This document shows, one piece after another, positions 34,477-44,700 of a DNA stretch of 64,000 nucleotides; position 1 is the first letter of the stretch, and every line of letters begins with the position of its first letter. Position numbers and translations under genes: made by a program. Source of the DNA: Micromonospora tulbaghiae (lineage in GTDB: Bacteria; Actinomycetota; Actinomycetes; Mycobacteriales; Micromonosporaceae); assembly GCF_900091605.1 (NCBI RefSeq), contig NZ_FMCQ01000008.1:186001-250000 (forward strand), given 5' to 3'. Under the pieces are notes generated by a model. It was not told the DNA's origin, searched no databases, and saw only the letters and a program-made list of their open reading frames with translations.

Positions 34477-35436
34477 ATGCTTCGCTCGGTCGCCGTCATC
34501 GCCATGGACCAGGTCGCCGCGTTCGAACTCGGCGTGCTCGCCGAGGTCTTCGGCACCGACCGCACCGCCGACGGCTTCCCCGGGTACCGGTTCGACGTCT
34601 GCACCGCCGACGGCGGTGCGGTCCGTAGCCGCTCCGGGTTCCTGCTCACCCCCACCGCCGACCTGGGCCCGGTCGAGGACGCCGACCTGGTGGCGATACC
34701 CGCGCACGCCGACGGCACCCCGGCGCCGGAGCCGGTGCTCGCCGCGCTGCGCCGCGCCGCCGACCGTGGCGCCTGGCTGCTCAGCGTCTGCGCCGGCGCG
34801 TTCGTCCTCGGCGAGGCGGGCGTGCTCGACGGGCGCGACTGCACCACCCACTGGCGGTACACCGACGAACTCCAGCAGCGCTTCCCGGCCGCCCGGGTCC
34901 AGTGCGACTCGCTCTACGTCCAGGACGACCGGCTGCTCACCAGCGCCGGCACCGCCGCCGGCATCGACGCCTGCCTGCATCTGGTACGCCAGGAGCACGG
35001 CTCCGCGGTGGCGACCCGGCTGGCCCGCCGGATGGTGGTCCCGCCGCACCGCGACGGCGGCCAGTCGCAGTACGTCGAGGCACCGATCCCCAAGGCGCCG
35101 GAGGCACCCACCCTGGAACCGGTGCTGGAATGGCTGATGGGGCACCTGCGCCGTTCGGTGACGGTGGACGAGTTGGCGGCCCGCGCCGGGATGGCCCCGC
35201 GCACGTTCGCCCGCCGGTTCCGCGCCGAGACGGGCACCACCCCGCACGACTGGGTGACCAACCAGCGGGTGCTGCTGGCCCGGCACCTGCTGGAGGACAC
35301 CTCACTGAGCGTGGAGAGCGTCGCCGAGCAGGCCGGCTTCGGTGACTCGGCGGCCCTGCGGCACCACTTCACCCGCCGGGTGGGCACCACCCCGCTGGCC
35401 TACCGCACCACCTTCCGAGACCGCCAAACCACCTGA
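34477..35436 (+). CDS. GlxA/FtrA/AdpA-like AraC-family regulator
   Basis: 319 residues. The N-terminal DJ-1/PfpI-type domain (VAVIAMDQVAAFELGVLAEVF; SVCAGAFVLGEAGVLDG with the elbow Cys) is followed by a C-terminal AraC helix-turn-helix pair (VTVDELAARAGMAPRTFARRFRAETGTTPHDWV and VESVAEQAGFGDSAALRHHFTRRVGTTPLAYR). Same architecture as AdpA, the morphological regulator of Streptomyces, but shorter. ATG chosen at the start of the conserved domain. Neighbour of a divergent 45-residue membrane protein. Confidence 0.9.
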   Translation: MLRSVAVIAMDQVAAFELGVLAEVFGTDRTADGFPGYRFDVCTADGGAVRSRSGFLLTPTADLGPVEDADLVAIPAHADGTPAPEPVLAALRRAADRGAWLLSVCAGAFVLGEAGVLDGRDCTTHWRYTDELQQRFPAARVQCDSLYVQDDRLLTSAGTAAGIDACLHLVRQEHGSAVATRLARRMVVPPHRDGGQSQYVEAPIPKAPEAPTLEPVLEWLMGHLRRSVTVDELAARAGMAPRTFARRFRAETGTTPHDWVTNQRVLLARHLLEDTSLSVESVAEQAGFGDSAALRHHFTRRVGTTPLAYRTTFRDRQTT

Positions 35437-35506
35437 CACCCCACCCCCGGCTGCCGCCCCCGCCCCCGCCCGCCCCCGGGCAGGCACCACCTCGCCCTCA
35501 AGCGGC

Positions 35507-35567
35507 GGTGATCAAGGAGTTTGGGGTCTGGGGAGGGCCGGAACGTGACCCAAAGTCCTTGATCACC
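35507..35567. repeat. REP-like palindrome, second copy
   Basis: Arms GGTGATCAAGGAGTTTGGG (35507-35525) and CCCAAAGTCCTTGATCACC (35549-35567), 18 of 19 paired, 23-nt centre. Same arms, same size as 5314-5374. Located between the converging regulator and tilS genes, where it could also terminate transcription. Confidence 0.85.
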
Positions 35568-35597
35568 GGGCGAGGGCGGGGGGCAGCCCGCGCCGAG

Positions 35598-36695
35598 CTA
35601 GGGCAGGAGGTGGCCGGCGTGGCGGCGTACCTGGTGACCGCCGGGTAGGTACACCGGGCCCTGTCCGCGCCACGCCGTGACCAGGGCGTCCAGTGCCGCC
35701 ACGTGCCTGTGGGACAGCGCGGCCGGCGCGGCGCCCAGCTCGCGGGCCCAGGTGTGCAGCACCCGGGTACGGACGGCGGCAGGCAACTCGCCGAGCCCGG
35801 CGACGGACAGCCCGCCGTCAGCAATCCGGACCTCCGCGAGCGCGGCGTCGGCGAGCGCGTCGAGCGCGGCGTTGTCGGCCGCGAGCAGCCCGGCGGTGCG
35901 GGCGAGGTTCGCCACCACCCCCGGCCCCAGCGCGTCGACGAGTGCCGGCAGCGCGTCGGCCCGGACCCGCGCCCGGGCGTACGCGGGATCGGCGTTGTGC
36001 GGGTCCGCCCACGGATCGAGTCCGAGCGCGGCGCAGGCAGCCCGGGTGTCGGCGCGCGGAACGTCGAGCAGCGGCCGCAACAGGGGCACCCCGTCGACGT
36101 CGCGCCGCTCCGGCATCCCGGACAGCCCGCGCGGTCCGGCGCCCCGGGCCAGCGCCAGCAGGACGGTCTCGGCCTGGTCGTCGCGCGTGTGCCCGAGCAG
36201 CACCCCGGCTGCGTCGTACCGGTTGGCGGCGGCAATCAGCGCCTCGTACCGGGCCTCGCGGGCGGCCGCCTCCGGGCCACCGGGCCGGCCGTCCACCCGT
36301 ACCGGAAGCACCTCGACCGGGTCGAGCCCTTGGGCGCGGGCCCAGCCGGCGACCGCCTCGGCCCGTCCGGCGGACCCGGCCTGCAGGCCGTGGTCGACGG
36401 TCACCAGGCCGGCCGGGCGTCCGAGCCGGGGGGCCACGAACGCGGTGGCGGCGGCGAGCGCGAGCGAGTCGGCCCCGCCGGAGCAGCCCACCAGCACCGG
36501 GCCGGTGCCCGGCAGGCCGGTCAGCACCCGGCGGACGGCGAGCCGGACGGCGGCGACGGCGGGATCGGGCGACGGAGAGCGGCGCGACCGGGTGCCGGAA
36601 TCAGCCCAGCCGCCGGAACCGGCCGGGCCGACCGGAGCTGCCGAGCCAGCCGAACCAGCCGAGCCGGGCGGATCAGCCGACGGGCGGGGTGGCAC
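35598..36695 (-). CDS. tilS: tRNA(Ile)-lysidine synthetase
   Basis: 365 residues. Uses ATP and lysine to modify C34 of tRNA-Ile(CAU). The P-loop-like motif is VLVGCSGGADSLALAAAT; GRRDDQ-type LLGHTRDDQAETVLL and ARGAGPRGLSGM follow. The first 45 or so residues are a Gly/Ser/Pro linker absent from most relatives. The GTG start overlaps the end of the zincin gene by 23 bp; a later start is possible. Confidence 0.9.
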   Translation of the reverse strand: MPPRPSADPPGSAGSAGSAAPVGPAGSGGWADSGTRSRRSPSPDPAVAAVRLAVRRVLTGLPGTGPVLVGCSGGADSLALAAATAFVAPRLGRPAGLVTVDHGLQAGSAGRAEAVAGWARAQGLDPVEVLPVRVDGRPGGPEAAAREARYEALIAAANRYDAAGVLLGHTRDDQAETVLLALARGAGPRGLSGMPERRDVDGVPLLRPLLDVPRADTRAACAALGLDPWADPHNADPAYARARVRADALPALVDALGPGVVANLARTAGLLAADNAALDALADAALAEVRIADGGLSVAGLGELPAAVRTRVLHTWARELGAAPAALSHRHVAALDALVTAWRGQGPVYLPGGHQVRRHAGHLLP

Positions 36696-37740
36696 CGGCG
36701 GGCCCGTGTACGCGGGACACCCAGGCGTCCGGGTCGCCCAGCTCGTCCAGGCGGGGCAGCGTCAGCGGGGACGAGAAGATCTTGTTGAAGCCCGCCATCC
36801 CCACCCGGTCGACCACGCCGTGCACGAACTTGCGGCCCTCGGCGTACTGGCGCATCTTGACCTCGATGCCGAGCAGCCGCCGGATCGCCTTCTCCAGCGG
36901 GTTGCCGGACTCGCGGCGCCGGTTGAACGCCGCCCGGATCGATTCGACGCTGGGGATGACCTGCGGGCCCACGCCGTCCATCACAAACTCGGCGTGGCCC
37001 TCCAGCAGCGTCATCAGCGCGGTCAGCCGGTCCAGCACCGCACGCTGGGCCGGGGTCTGCACGATGTCCAGCACGCTGGCCCGGCTCTCCGGGTCCTTCA
37101 CCGCGTCGGAGAGCGTGGCCACGCCGCGGCGCAGCCGCTCCAGCAGGTGCTCGCCGCCCTGGGAGGCGTCCACGAACGCCTGCACCTCGCCGAGGAAGTA
37201 CGCGCGCATCCACGGCACGGCGGTGAACTGGGTGCGGTGGGTGACCTCGTGCAGGCACACCCAGAGCCGGAAGTCGCGCGAGTCGGCGCCGAGCTTCCGT
37301 TCGACCTCGAGGATGTTCGGCGCCACCAGCAGCAGTTGGCCGGGGTCGCCGGCGAAGACCTCGTACTGGCCGAGCACGCGGCCGGAGAGGTACGCCAGCA
37401 CGGTGCCGGCCTGCACACCGGTCACCCGGGAGCCGATCGCCTCGGTGAGGGCACCGGGCCGCTTGTCGCCGGAGAGGCGCTCGACAAGCGGCGAGACCAC
37501 CTCACGCAGGCCGGCGATGTTGGCCGCCGCCCAGTCCCGGCGGTCGACCACGCGTACCGGCGGGTGTGCGACCTGCGCCCGCAGGCCGGTGTAGTCGGCG
37601 ACGTGACCGGCTGCCTCGTCGGTCAGCCGGCGCAGGTCGCCGACCACGTCGGTGGCCTCGGCGTACGACACCCGGGGGCCCGACTTGCTCAGCGCCCCCG
37701 CGGTAGCGGCGGCCAGATCCCAGTCCACGAACTGCGCCAT
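36673..37740 (-). CDS. Zincin-like metalloprotease-family protein
   Basis: 355 residues, homologous to the protein encoded between tilS and the PBP4-type gene in Mycobacterium (Rv3626c-type, zincin_2/F420-biosynthesis-associated). The metal motif HEVTH lies in LWVCLHEVTHRTQF and a likely third ligand in EGHAEFVMDGVG. Natural substrate unknown. Start MAQFVDWDLA by homology, after a GGTGGG stretch. Confidence 0.9.
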   Translation of the reverse strand: MAQFVDWDLAAATAGALSKSGPRVSYAEATDVVGDLRRLTDEAAGHVADYTGLRAQVAHPPVRVVDRRDWAAANIAGLREVVSPLVERLSGDKRPGALTEAIGSRVTGVQAGTVLAYLSGRVLGQYEVFAGDPGQLLLVAPNILEVERKLGADSRDFRLWVCLHEVTHRTQFTAVPWMRAYFLGEVQAFVDASQGGEHLLERLRRGVATLSDAVKDPESRASVLDIVQTPAQRAVLDRLTALMTLLEGHAEFVMDGVGPQVIPSVESIRAAFNRRRESGNPLEKAIRRLLGIEVKMRQYAEGRKFVHGVVDRVGMAGFNKIFSSPLTLPRLDELGDPDAWVSRVHGPAGATPPVG

Positions 37741-37806
37741 GAACCCACCGTACCCGCGCCGGAACACCCCCACCCGGGCTCGCGCCCGCCGATCGACGCC
37801 CGTCGG

Positions 37807-39573
37807 TCAGCGGCAGCCGCACCCGGCGAGCGCGGAGGTGATCCGGTCCAGGGCCGCCCGGGTCTCGTCCAGCGAGCCCTGGGTCCGGTCGGTGAGCACG
37901 GCGAAGGTGAGCAGCCGGCCGTCGGCTGTGGTCACCGTGCCGGCGATCGCGTTGACGCCGCTCAACGTGCCGGTCTTGGCCCGGACGACGCCCGCGCCGG
38001 CGCTTGTCGCCGCCGCCCGGTAGCGCTCGTCGAGCGTGCCGGACCAGCCGCCGACCGGCAGGCCGCCGAAGATCGCCGCGAGTTCGGGGTGGCTGCCGTT
38101 GCCGGCGAGCGTGATCAGGTCGGTGAGCAGCGAAGGGCTGATCCGGTTGGTGCGGGACAGCCCGCTGCCGTCGGCCAGGCTGATCTCGCCGGCGGGCAGG
38201 CCCAGTTCGCCGAGCACCTGGTCGGTGGCGGCCGCGCCGCCGACGAACGAGCCGGGCTTGCCCTTGGCGAGCGCCACCTGGCGGGCCATCGCCTCGGCGA
38301 TCACGTTGTCGCTGTCGCTGATCATGATGTCGACCAGCCGGATCATCGGCAGGGACTCGACAGTGCCGAGTTCGGCGCCGGGGGCCGTACCCGTGGCGCC
38401 GGACGCGGCCGGCGCGGTGCCCCGGCTCACCTGGGCGGCACCGCCGGTCAGGCCGAGCAGCTTGGCGAACTGCCGGCCGGCGGTCAGGTCGGGCTGCGGC
38501 ACCCGCTCGGCGGCGTGATTGGTCTGCTCGGCGGTGCGCCGCGCCTCCGCCGCGTTCTTCCGGGCGCCGTCGGTCATCAACGCGGTGATCGCCGCGCCGA
38601 AGCCGCCGGTGGGGATGTCGGCATCCCAGCCGGGCTCGAAGACCGGGCCGCTGAACAGCGACGAGTCGACGATCACCTTGGTCGGGGCGGTGCCGCCGAG
38701 CGCGTCGCGCACCTGGGCGGCGAGGTCGTCCAGCCGGGCCGCGCCGGGGTAGAAGCCGTTCTTGTCCACGGCGAGCGTGGGGTCGCCGCCGCCGACCAGG
38801 ACCACCTCGCCCGGGTTCGCACCGGCCACCGCGCGGGTCGGGATCCGGTAGGCCGGGCCGCGCGCCGCGAGCACCGCCACGCCGGTCGCCAGCTTGGTCA
38901 CCGAGGCGGGCACGGTGGGGGTGTCCTGGCCGCTGCCGTAGAGCGCCTGGCCCGTGCTCACGTCGGCCACCGACACATGCACCCGGTCGCCGAGCGCGGC
39001 GGCCCGGACCAGCGGGTCCAGGGCGGAGCGGATGCCGGCCCCGGTGGGCAGCGGGGCGTTGCCGTCCGGCCCGGCAAGCACGGCCTGCGGGGAGGGCTCG
39101 GGCGGCGCGGCGACCGCCGTACCCGTGCTGTCGTCGTCGCCCAGCCACCCGGCGACCGGGCCGGGGCGCAGCACCGCGAGCCCGGCCACCGCCAGGGCCA
39201 GCACGAGCACGGAGGCGAGCGCCGCGACGAGCCGCATGCGACGTCGCGGCCGAGCCGGGGGCGGCCCGGAGGGTACGGGCGGCGCGGCGCCGGCCGGCGG
39301 GACCGGCGGGCTGACCGGGATCGGATCCGGCGCGCCGGGCCGGTTCAGCGCAGCCGTCGGCTCGTGCGGCGGCCCGACGCGGGCCGAGCCGCTCGCCGGG
39401 CCGGAGCCGTGGTGCGGCGGGCCGACGCGGGCGGACCCGGTGGCCGGAGCCGGACGATGAGGGACGTTCGCCCCCGGGACGGACACCCGCCCGGTGGCCC
39501 CGCCGGGGCCGGAACCGGCGGACCCGCGCCCGTCAACCCTCTCGGGGCGGTAGTGTGAATCTTCCCTCCCCAC
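37807..39573 (-). CDS. dacB: D-alanyl-D-alanine carboxypeptidase, PBP4/DacB type
   Basis: 588 residues. Trims peptidoglycan pentapeptides outside the membrane. A disordered Pro/Gly N-terminus contains two copies of SARVGPPH, then a membrane helix (LVAALASVLVLALAVAGLAVL). The catalytic domain has the three penicillin-binding motifs: SxxK (SVTK, about 224-227), SxN (SDSDN region) and KTG (KTGTLSG). GTG at 39573 with GGAGGAGGGG directly upstream. Confidence 0.93.
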   Translation of the reverse strand: MGREDSHYRPERVDGRGSAGSGPGGATGRVSVPGANVPHRPAPATGSARVGPPHHGSGPASGSARVGPPHEPTAALNRPGAPDPIPVSPPVPPAGAAPPVPSGPPPARPRRRMRLVAALASVLVLALAVAGLAVLRPGPVAGWLGDDDSTGTAVAAPPEPSPQAVLAGPDGNAPLPTGAGIRSALDPLVRAAALGDRVHVSVADVSTGQALYGSGQDTPTVPASVTKLATGVAVLAARGPAYRIPTRAVAGANPGEVVLVGGGDPTLAVDKNGFYPGAARLDDLAAQVRDALGGTAPTKVIVDSSLFSGPVFEPGWDADIPTGGFGAAITALMTDGARKNAAEARRTAEQTNHAAERVPQPDLTAGRQFAKLLGLTGGAAQVSRGTAPAASGATGTAPGAELGTVESLPMIRLVDIMISDSDNVIAEAMARQVALAKGKPGSFVGGAAATDQVLGELGLPAGEISLADGSGLSRTNRISPSLLTDLITLAGNGSHPELAAIFGGLPVGGWSGTLDERYRAAATSAGAGVVRAKTGTLSGVNAIAGTVTTADGRLLTFAVLTDRTQGSLDETRAALDRITSALAGCGCR

Positions 39574-39727
39574 GGCCCCCTCCTCCCCGCTCGAAATCGC
39601 CTTGGGCGACACTACTTCGGTCCGAACACTATGCGGCGGCCGGAGCCGACGGGGGGCGTTCACCCCGCGCCGGGGGTGAGCCGCTGGTTTCCGTTAGCCA
39701 GCGTGGGCAAACGAGGGAGCGTGGAAG

Positions 39728-40234
39728 ATGGATTTCGACGTCACGGTTGAGATCCCGAAGGGTCACCGCAACAAGTACGAGGTAGACCACGCGACCGGCC
39801 GCATCCGGCTGGACCGCACCCTCTTCACCTCCACGCAGTACCCGGCCGACTACGGGTTCATCGAGGGCACCCTGGGCGAGGACGGCGACCCGCTGGACGC
39901 GCTGGTGCTGGTGCCGGAGCCGACGTTCCCGGGCTGCCTGATCCGCTGCCGCACCATCGGCATGTTCCGGATGACGGACGAGAAGGGCGGCGACGACAAG
40001 GTCCTCTGCGTTCCCTACGAGGACCCCCGTCAGGAGCACCTGCGCGACATCCACCACCTGGGCGAGTTCGACCGGCTGGAGATCCAGCACTTCTTCGAGG
40101 TCTACAAGGACCTGGAGCCGGGCAAGTCGGTCGAGGGCGCGACCTGGGTCGGCCGGGTCGAGGCCGAGGCGGAGATCGTCGCCTCGTACCGGCGCGCCAA
40201 GGAGGCCGAGGAGCGCGGCGAGACGCTGCACTGA
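39728..40234 (+). CDS. ppa: Inorganic pyrophosphatase
   Basis: 168 residues, soluble family I enzyme. Motifs [25 protein letters not shown] and the metal-binding [11 protein letters not shown] are intact, followed by CVPYEDPR and [13 protein letters not shown]. Drives biosynthetic reactions by hydrolysing pyrophosphate. GGGAG and GGAAG precede the ATG. Confidence 0.98.
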   Translation: MDFDVTVEIPKGHRNKYEVDHATGRIRLDRTLFTSTQYPADYGFIEGTLGEDGDPLDALVLVPEPTFPGCLIRCRTIGMFRMTDEKGGDDKVLCVPYEDPRQEHLRDIHHLGEFDRLEIQHFFEVYKDLEPGKSVEGATWVGRVEAEAEIVASYRRAKEAEERGETLH

Positions 40235-40250
40235 CGCTCACGCCTGCCGC

Positions 40251-40281
40251 AGGCCCGGGTCGTGCTTCGCGACCCGGGCCT
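40251..40281. terminator. Strong hairpin between convergent ppa and eccD
   Basis: AGGCCCGGGTCG (40251-40262), 7-nt loop, CGACCCGGGCCT (40270-40281): perfect 12-bp stem, usable in both directions. Confidence 0.85.
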
Positions 40282-40289
40282 CCGCGTGT

Positions 40290-41672
40290 TCATGCGAGCA
40301 GGTCGCGGGCCCGTTCGTAGAGGCCGAGCACCGCGCAGGCCACCGGCACGACCGCGACCACGAGCGCGGTGTCGGTCAGGTCGGCCAGCCGGCCGAGGTA
40401 CGGGGAGACCGGGCGCCGGGCGTACGTGGCGCCGGCGGTGACCGCCGTCAGGGCCAGGGCCAGCCCGCCCACCGTCAGCGCGAGCCGGCCACCCGGACCG
40501 GCCCGGTCGGCCAGCACCACGCCGAGCAGCGCGAACCCGGCCAGCCCGGCGACGACCGCGGGCACCCGGTGCCGTACCGCCACGAACAGGCGGGAGCGCA
40601 GCAGCAGCACCCCGCAGGCGACGGCGGCGAGCAGCAGTCCGGCGGGCCGGCCGACGGAGACGAGCACCGCGACCGCGCCGACGGCCAGCACCGCGTGGCC
40701 GAGCAGCATCCCGGTGAGCACCTCCTCGGCGCGGGCGACAGCCGCGTGCACCCGGCCGCGGTCCGGCAGGTCCCGGGTGCCGGCCGGGCTGGGCAGGGTG
40801 AGCGGCGGCAGCGGCAGCTTGCCGACCCGGATCGCCAGCAGCGGCAGCCCGCCGAGCGCGAACACCAGCACGGCGAGCAGGACGGCGGCGGTGCCGTCCG
40901 GGTCGAGCAGCAGCCCGCCGAGCGCTGCTGCCACGCCTGCCACGCCGACCGTCACTCCGGCCACGAAGACGCGGGACCGGCTGGCCACGCCGAGCAGGCC
41001 GAGCACCGCCGCCAGCAGCAGCGCCACCGAGCCGACGAGCAGTTCGGGGGCACCCACCCAGCGCAGGCCGGGGATCGGGCCGACCGGATCGCCGGAGGCG
41101 ACAGCCAGCGCCCCGGTCACGGCGGCCCAGGGCAGCGCGTACCCGCCGAGCGTTGCGCCGACCGGGCCGTCCCCGTACGCCCGGGACGCCGCGGTGGCGG
41201 TGAGCACCAGGATCAGGGCGACCGCCGCGGCGACCGGCCAGCCGCGCGCGCCCGGCCCGGCGGCGGCCACGGCGACCAGCCCGACGGCCAGGGGTACGGC
41301 GGCGCCGGCCAGCGCGGCGGCCCGGGTGGCGTGGCCGGACCAGGCGGCGCCCCGGCGCCGGGCGCCGTCCACGATCGCCTCGACCACGTCGTCGTACTCC
41401 AGCTCGGGCCACTGGGCGCGGGCCGGCACGAGGTGCAGCACCTCGCCGTCGCGGACGCCCTGCGGCAGCAGCGCCTGGGCGGTGACGAGCACCGCGCCGT
41501 CGGTCCGGCGCAGCACCCATCCGCCGTGCCGTTCCCCGTCGTCGGCCAGTCCCTCACCGGCGTGCCGGAGCACCTCGGGCAGCAGCTCGGCCAGGGGCAC
41601 CTGTTCCGGCAGGGCCACGTCGACCCGCCGCCTGGGCGCGCTGATGGTGACCCGGGCGAGCCCGCTTGTCAT
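40290..41672 (-). CDS. eccD: Type VII secretion membrane channel protein EccD
   Basis: 460 residues. An N-terminal ubiquitin-like (YukD) domain of about 85 residues (RVTISAPRRRVDVALPEQVPLAELLPEVLRHAG) is followed by about eleven helices. EccD forms the inner-membrane pore of ESX systems. Divergent from eccC, 105 bp apart; GGAG upstream of ATG. Confidence 0.92.
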   Translation of the reverse strand: MTSGLARVTISAPRRRVDVALPEQVPLAELLPEVLRHAGEGLADDGERHGGWVLRRTDGAVLVTAQALLPQGVRDGEVLHLVPARAQWPELEYDDVVEAIVDGARRRGAAWSGHATRAAALAGAAVPLAVGLVAVAAAGPGARGWPVAAAVALILVLTATAASRAYGDGPVGATLGGYALPWAAVTGALAVASGDPVGPIPGLRWVGAPELLVGSVALLLAAVLGLLGVASRSRVFVAGVTVGVAGVAAALGGLLLDPDGTAAVLLAVLVFALGGLPLLAIRVGKLPLPPLTLPSPAGTRDLPDRGRVHAAVARAEEVLTGMLLGHAVLAVGAVAVLVSVGRPAGLLLAAVACGVLLLRSRLFVAVRHRVPAVVAGLAGFALLGVVLADRAGPGGRLALTVGGLALALTAVTAGATYARRPVSPYLGRLADLTDTALVVAVVPVACAVLGLYERARDLLA

Positions 41673-41777
41673 CGAGGTATCTCCATATCGAGCGGGAACA
41701 GTGGGCTGACGGACGAGAGGACTTTACCTACGATGAGCCAGGCTCGGGTTACCCAGAGCCACTTTCGGGAGGGTTGA

Positions 41778-44700
41778 GTGTCCACTGTCGTCATCAAGCG
41801 GCCGCCACGCCGCCCGGCCCCGGAGATCCCGGTCGGTGAGCTGCCCGTCGAGGCGCCGCCGGAGATCCCCGCGGCGGCCGGTGGGCGCTGGCAGCAGGCG
41901 CTGATGGTGTTGCCGATGCTCGGCGGGACGGTGGCCATGGCGATGATGTTCGGCCGCGGCGGCGGGGCGTACTCGTACGTGGTGGGCGGCATGTTCGGCC
42001 TCTCCTCGCTGGCGATGCTGGTGACCACCTGGGGCAGCGCCGGGCCGAAGAAGTCCGAGCTGATGGCCGCCCGCCGGGAGTACCTGCGGCACCTGGCCAC
42101 GCTGCGCCGCCGGGTGCGGGAGACCGCCGGGGCCCAGCGGGCCGGGTTGTCCTACCGCCATCCCGAGCCGGGGCGGCTCTGGTCGACTGTCGACAGCCAC
42201 CGGGTCTGGGAACGCCGGCCGGGTGACCCGGACTTCGCCGTGGTGCGGGTCGGTGTGGGGCCGCAGACGCTGGCCACCCCGCTGGTCCCGCCGGTCACCC
42301 GCCCGCTGGAGGAGCTGGAACCGATGACGGCCGGGGCGCTGCGGCGCTTCCTGGACGCGTACTCGGTGGTGCCGGACCTGCCGGTGGCGTTGTCGCTGCG
42401 CAGTTTCGCCCGGGTCTTCGTGCGCGGCCCGGCCGGCCCGGTACGCGGTGCCGGCTCGCCCGCCACGCAGGCGCTGGCCCGGGCGGTGCTCACCCAGCTC
42501 GCCGTCTTCCACGCGCCGGACGAGCTGCTGATCGCGGTCTGCGCCGGGCCGGAACGCCGGACGGTCTGGGAGTGGGTGAAGTGGCTGCCGCACGCCCACC
42601 ATCCGGCGCGCACCGACGCGCTGGGCCCGGTGCGGCTGGTCACCAGTTCCGCCGCCGACCTGGAACGGCTGCTCGACGACGTGCTCGGCGCCCGGTCCCG
42701 GTTCAGCCCGCACGGCACGGCGACCGACGGGCCGCATGTCGTGGTGGTGCTCGACGGCGGTGATCTGACCGGCGCGACCGACCTGGCCGGTGACGGCGGC
42801 GTCGACGCGGTCACCGTGCTCGACCTGGACACCCCGCCGCCCCGGCTGCTCGACCGGTACGCGCTCCTGCTCGACCTGGTCGACGGCCGGCTGCACTCGC
42901 ACTCCGCGGAGGGGCACGCCGAGGTGGGCGCCGCCGACGCGCTGGCGCCCGCCGACGCCGAGGCGGTGGCCCGGCGGCTCGCGCCCCTACGGCTCGCCGG
43001 CACGGTACGCGGACCGGACGCGCCGCCCGGCGCCGAGCTGGGCCTGCCCGAGCTGCTCGGGCTGGGCGACCCGGAGAGCTTCACCGCCGAGCAGGGCTGG
43101 GCACCCCGGGCCGCGCGGGACCGGCTGCGGGTGCCGATCGGGGTGGGCGCCGACGGCGGGGCGATCGACCTCGACCTGAAGGAGTCGGCGCAGGACGGCA
43201 TGGGCCCGCACGGCCTGCTGATCGGCGCGACCGGCTCGGGCAAGTCGGAGCTGCTGCGCACGCTGGTGCTCGGGCTGGCCGCCACACACAGCTCGGAGCA
43301 GCTCAACTTCGTGCTCGTCGACTTCAAGGGCGGCGCCACGTTCGCGCCGTTCGAGCGGCTGCCGCACACCGCAGCCGTGATCACCAACCTGGCCGACGCG
43401 CTGCCGCTGGTGGACCGCATGGTCGACGCGATCAACGGGGAGCTGATGCGCCGGCAGGAGCTGCTGCGCCGGGCCGGCAACTTCGCGAGCGTGCGCGACT
43501 ACGAGCGGGCCCGGGCGGCCGGCTCGCCGCTGGCCCCGCTGCCGTCGCTGCTGCTGATCTGCGACGAGTTCTCCGAGCTGCTGTCGGCCAAGCCCGACTT
43601 CATCGACCTGTTCGTGCAGATCGGGCGGCTGGGCCGGTCGCTCGGCGTGCACCTGCTGCTCGCCAGCCAGCGCCTTGAGGAGGGGCGGCTGCGCGGGCTG
43701 GACACGCACCTGTCGTACCGGATCGGGTTGCGGACGTTCTCGGCGCTGGAGTCCCGGACGGTGCTGGGCGTGCCGGACGCGTACGAGTTGCCGCGCAGCC
43801 CGGGGCACGGTTACCTGCGCTCGGGCACCGACCCGCTGGTCCGGTTCAGGACCGCGTACGTCTCCGGCGCGGTCCGCCGCCGCGGCGGTGCGGTGGGCGC
43901 GTCCGGCACCGGTGAGGCACGCGTGCTCACGTTCTCCACCCACCTGGTCCCGGTGCCCGAGCCGCCCGAGCCCGTCGCGCCGCCCGCCGAGGACGACGGC
44001 GGCGAGACGCTCCTCGACCTGCTCGTGGACCGGCTGGCCGGGCAGGGCCCGCCGGCGCACCAGGTGTGGCTGCCGCCGCTGGACGCCTCGCCCGCCCTGG
44101 ACGAGCTGCTCGGCCCGGTCGGCGCCGACCCGGTACGCGGGCTCACCGTGGCGAATCCGGAGCTGCACGGGGCGCTCCAGGTGCCGGTGGCCGTGGTGGA
44201 CAAGCCGTTCGAGCAGCGGCGTGACCTGCTCTGGCTGGCGCTGGACGGCGCGGCCGGGCACGTCGCGGTGGTCGGCACCACCCGCAGCGGCCGGTCCAGT
44301 CTCTTGCGCACGCTGGTCTGCGCGCTCGCGCTCACCCACACCCCGGCCGAGGTGCAGGTCTACTGCCTCGACTTCGGGAGCGGGACGCTCGGCACGCTGC
44401 GCGACCTGCCGCACGTGGGCGGCGTCAGCGGACGGACCGACGGCACCGCCGTACGCCGTACCGTCGGCGAGGTCGCCGGGCTGCTGGCCGAGCGGGAACG
44501 GCGTTTCGCCGAGGCCGGTGTGGAGTCGATGGCCGCGTGGCGACGGCGGCGGGCGGCGGGCGCACCGGACCCGTTCGGGGACGTCTTCCTGGTGGTGGAC
44601 GGCTGGAACACGTTGCGCGGCGAGTACGAGGACCTGGAACCTCTGGTCACCGAACTCGCCACCCGGGGCCTGGCGTACGGGGTGCACGTGGTGGCGAGCG

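Noticed and set aside
35677-39558. 1293-codon plus-strand open frame opposite tilS, the zincin and dacB
   Set aside because: It is antisense to three clearly recognised genes and has Arg/Gly/Val-rich composition typical of a high-GC shadow.
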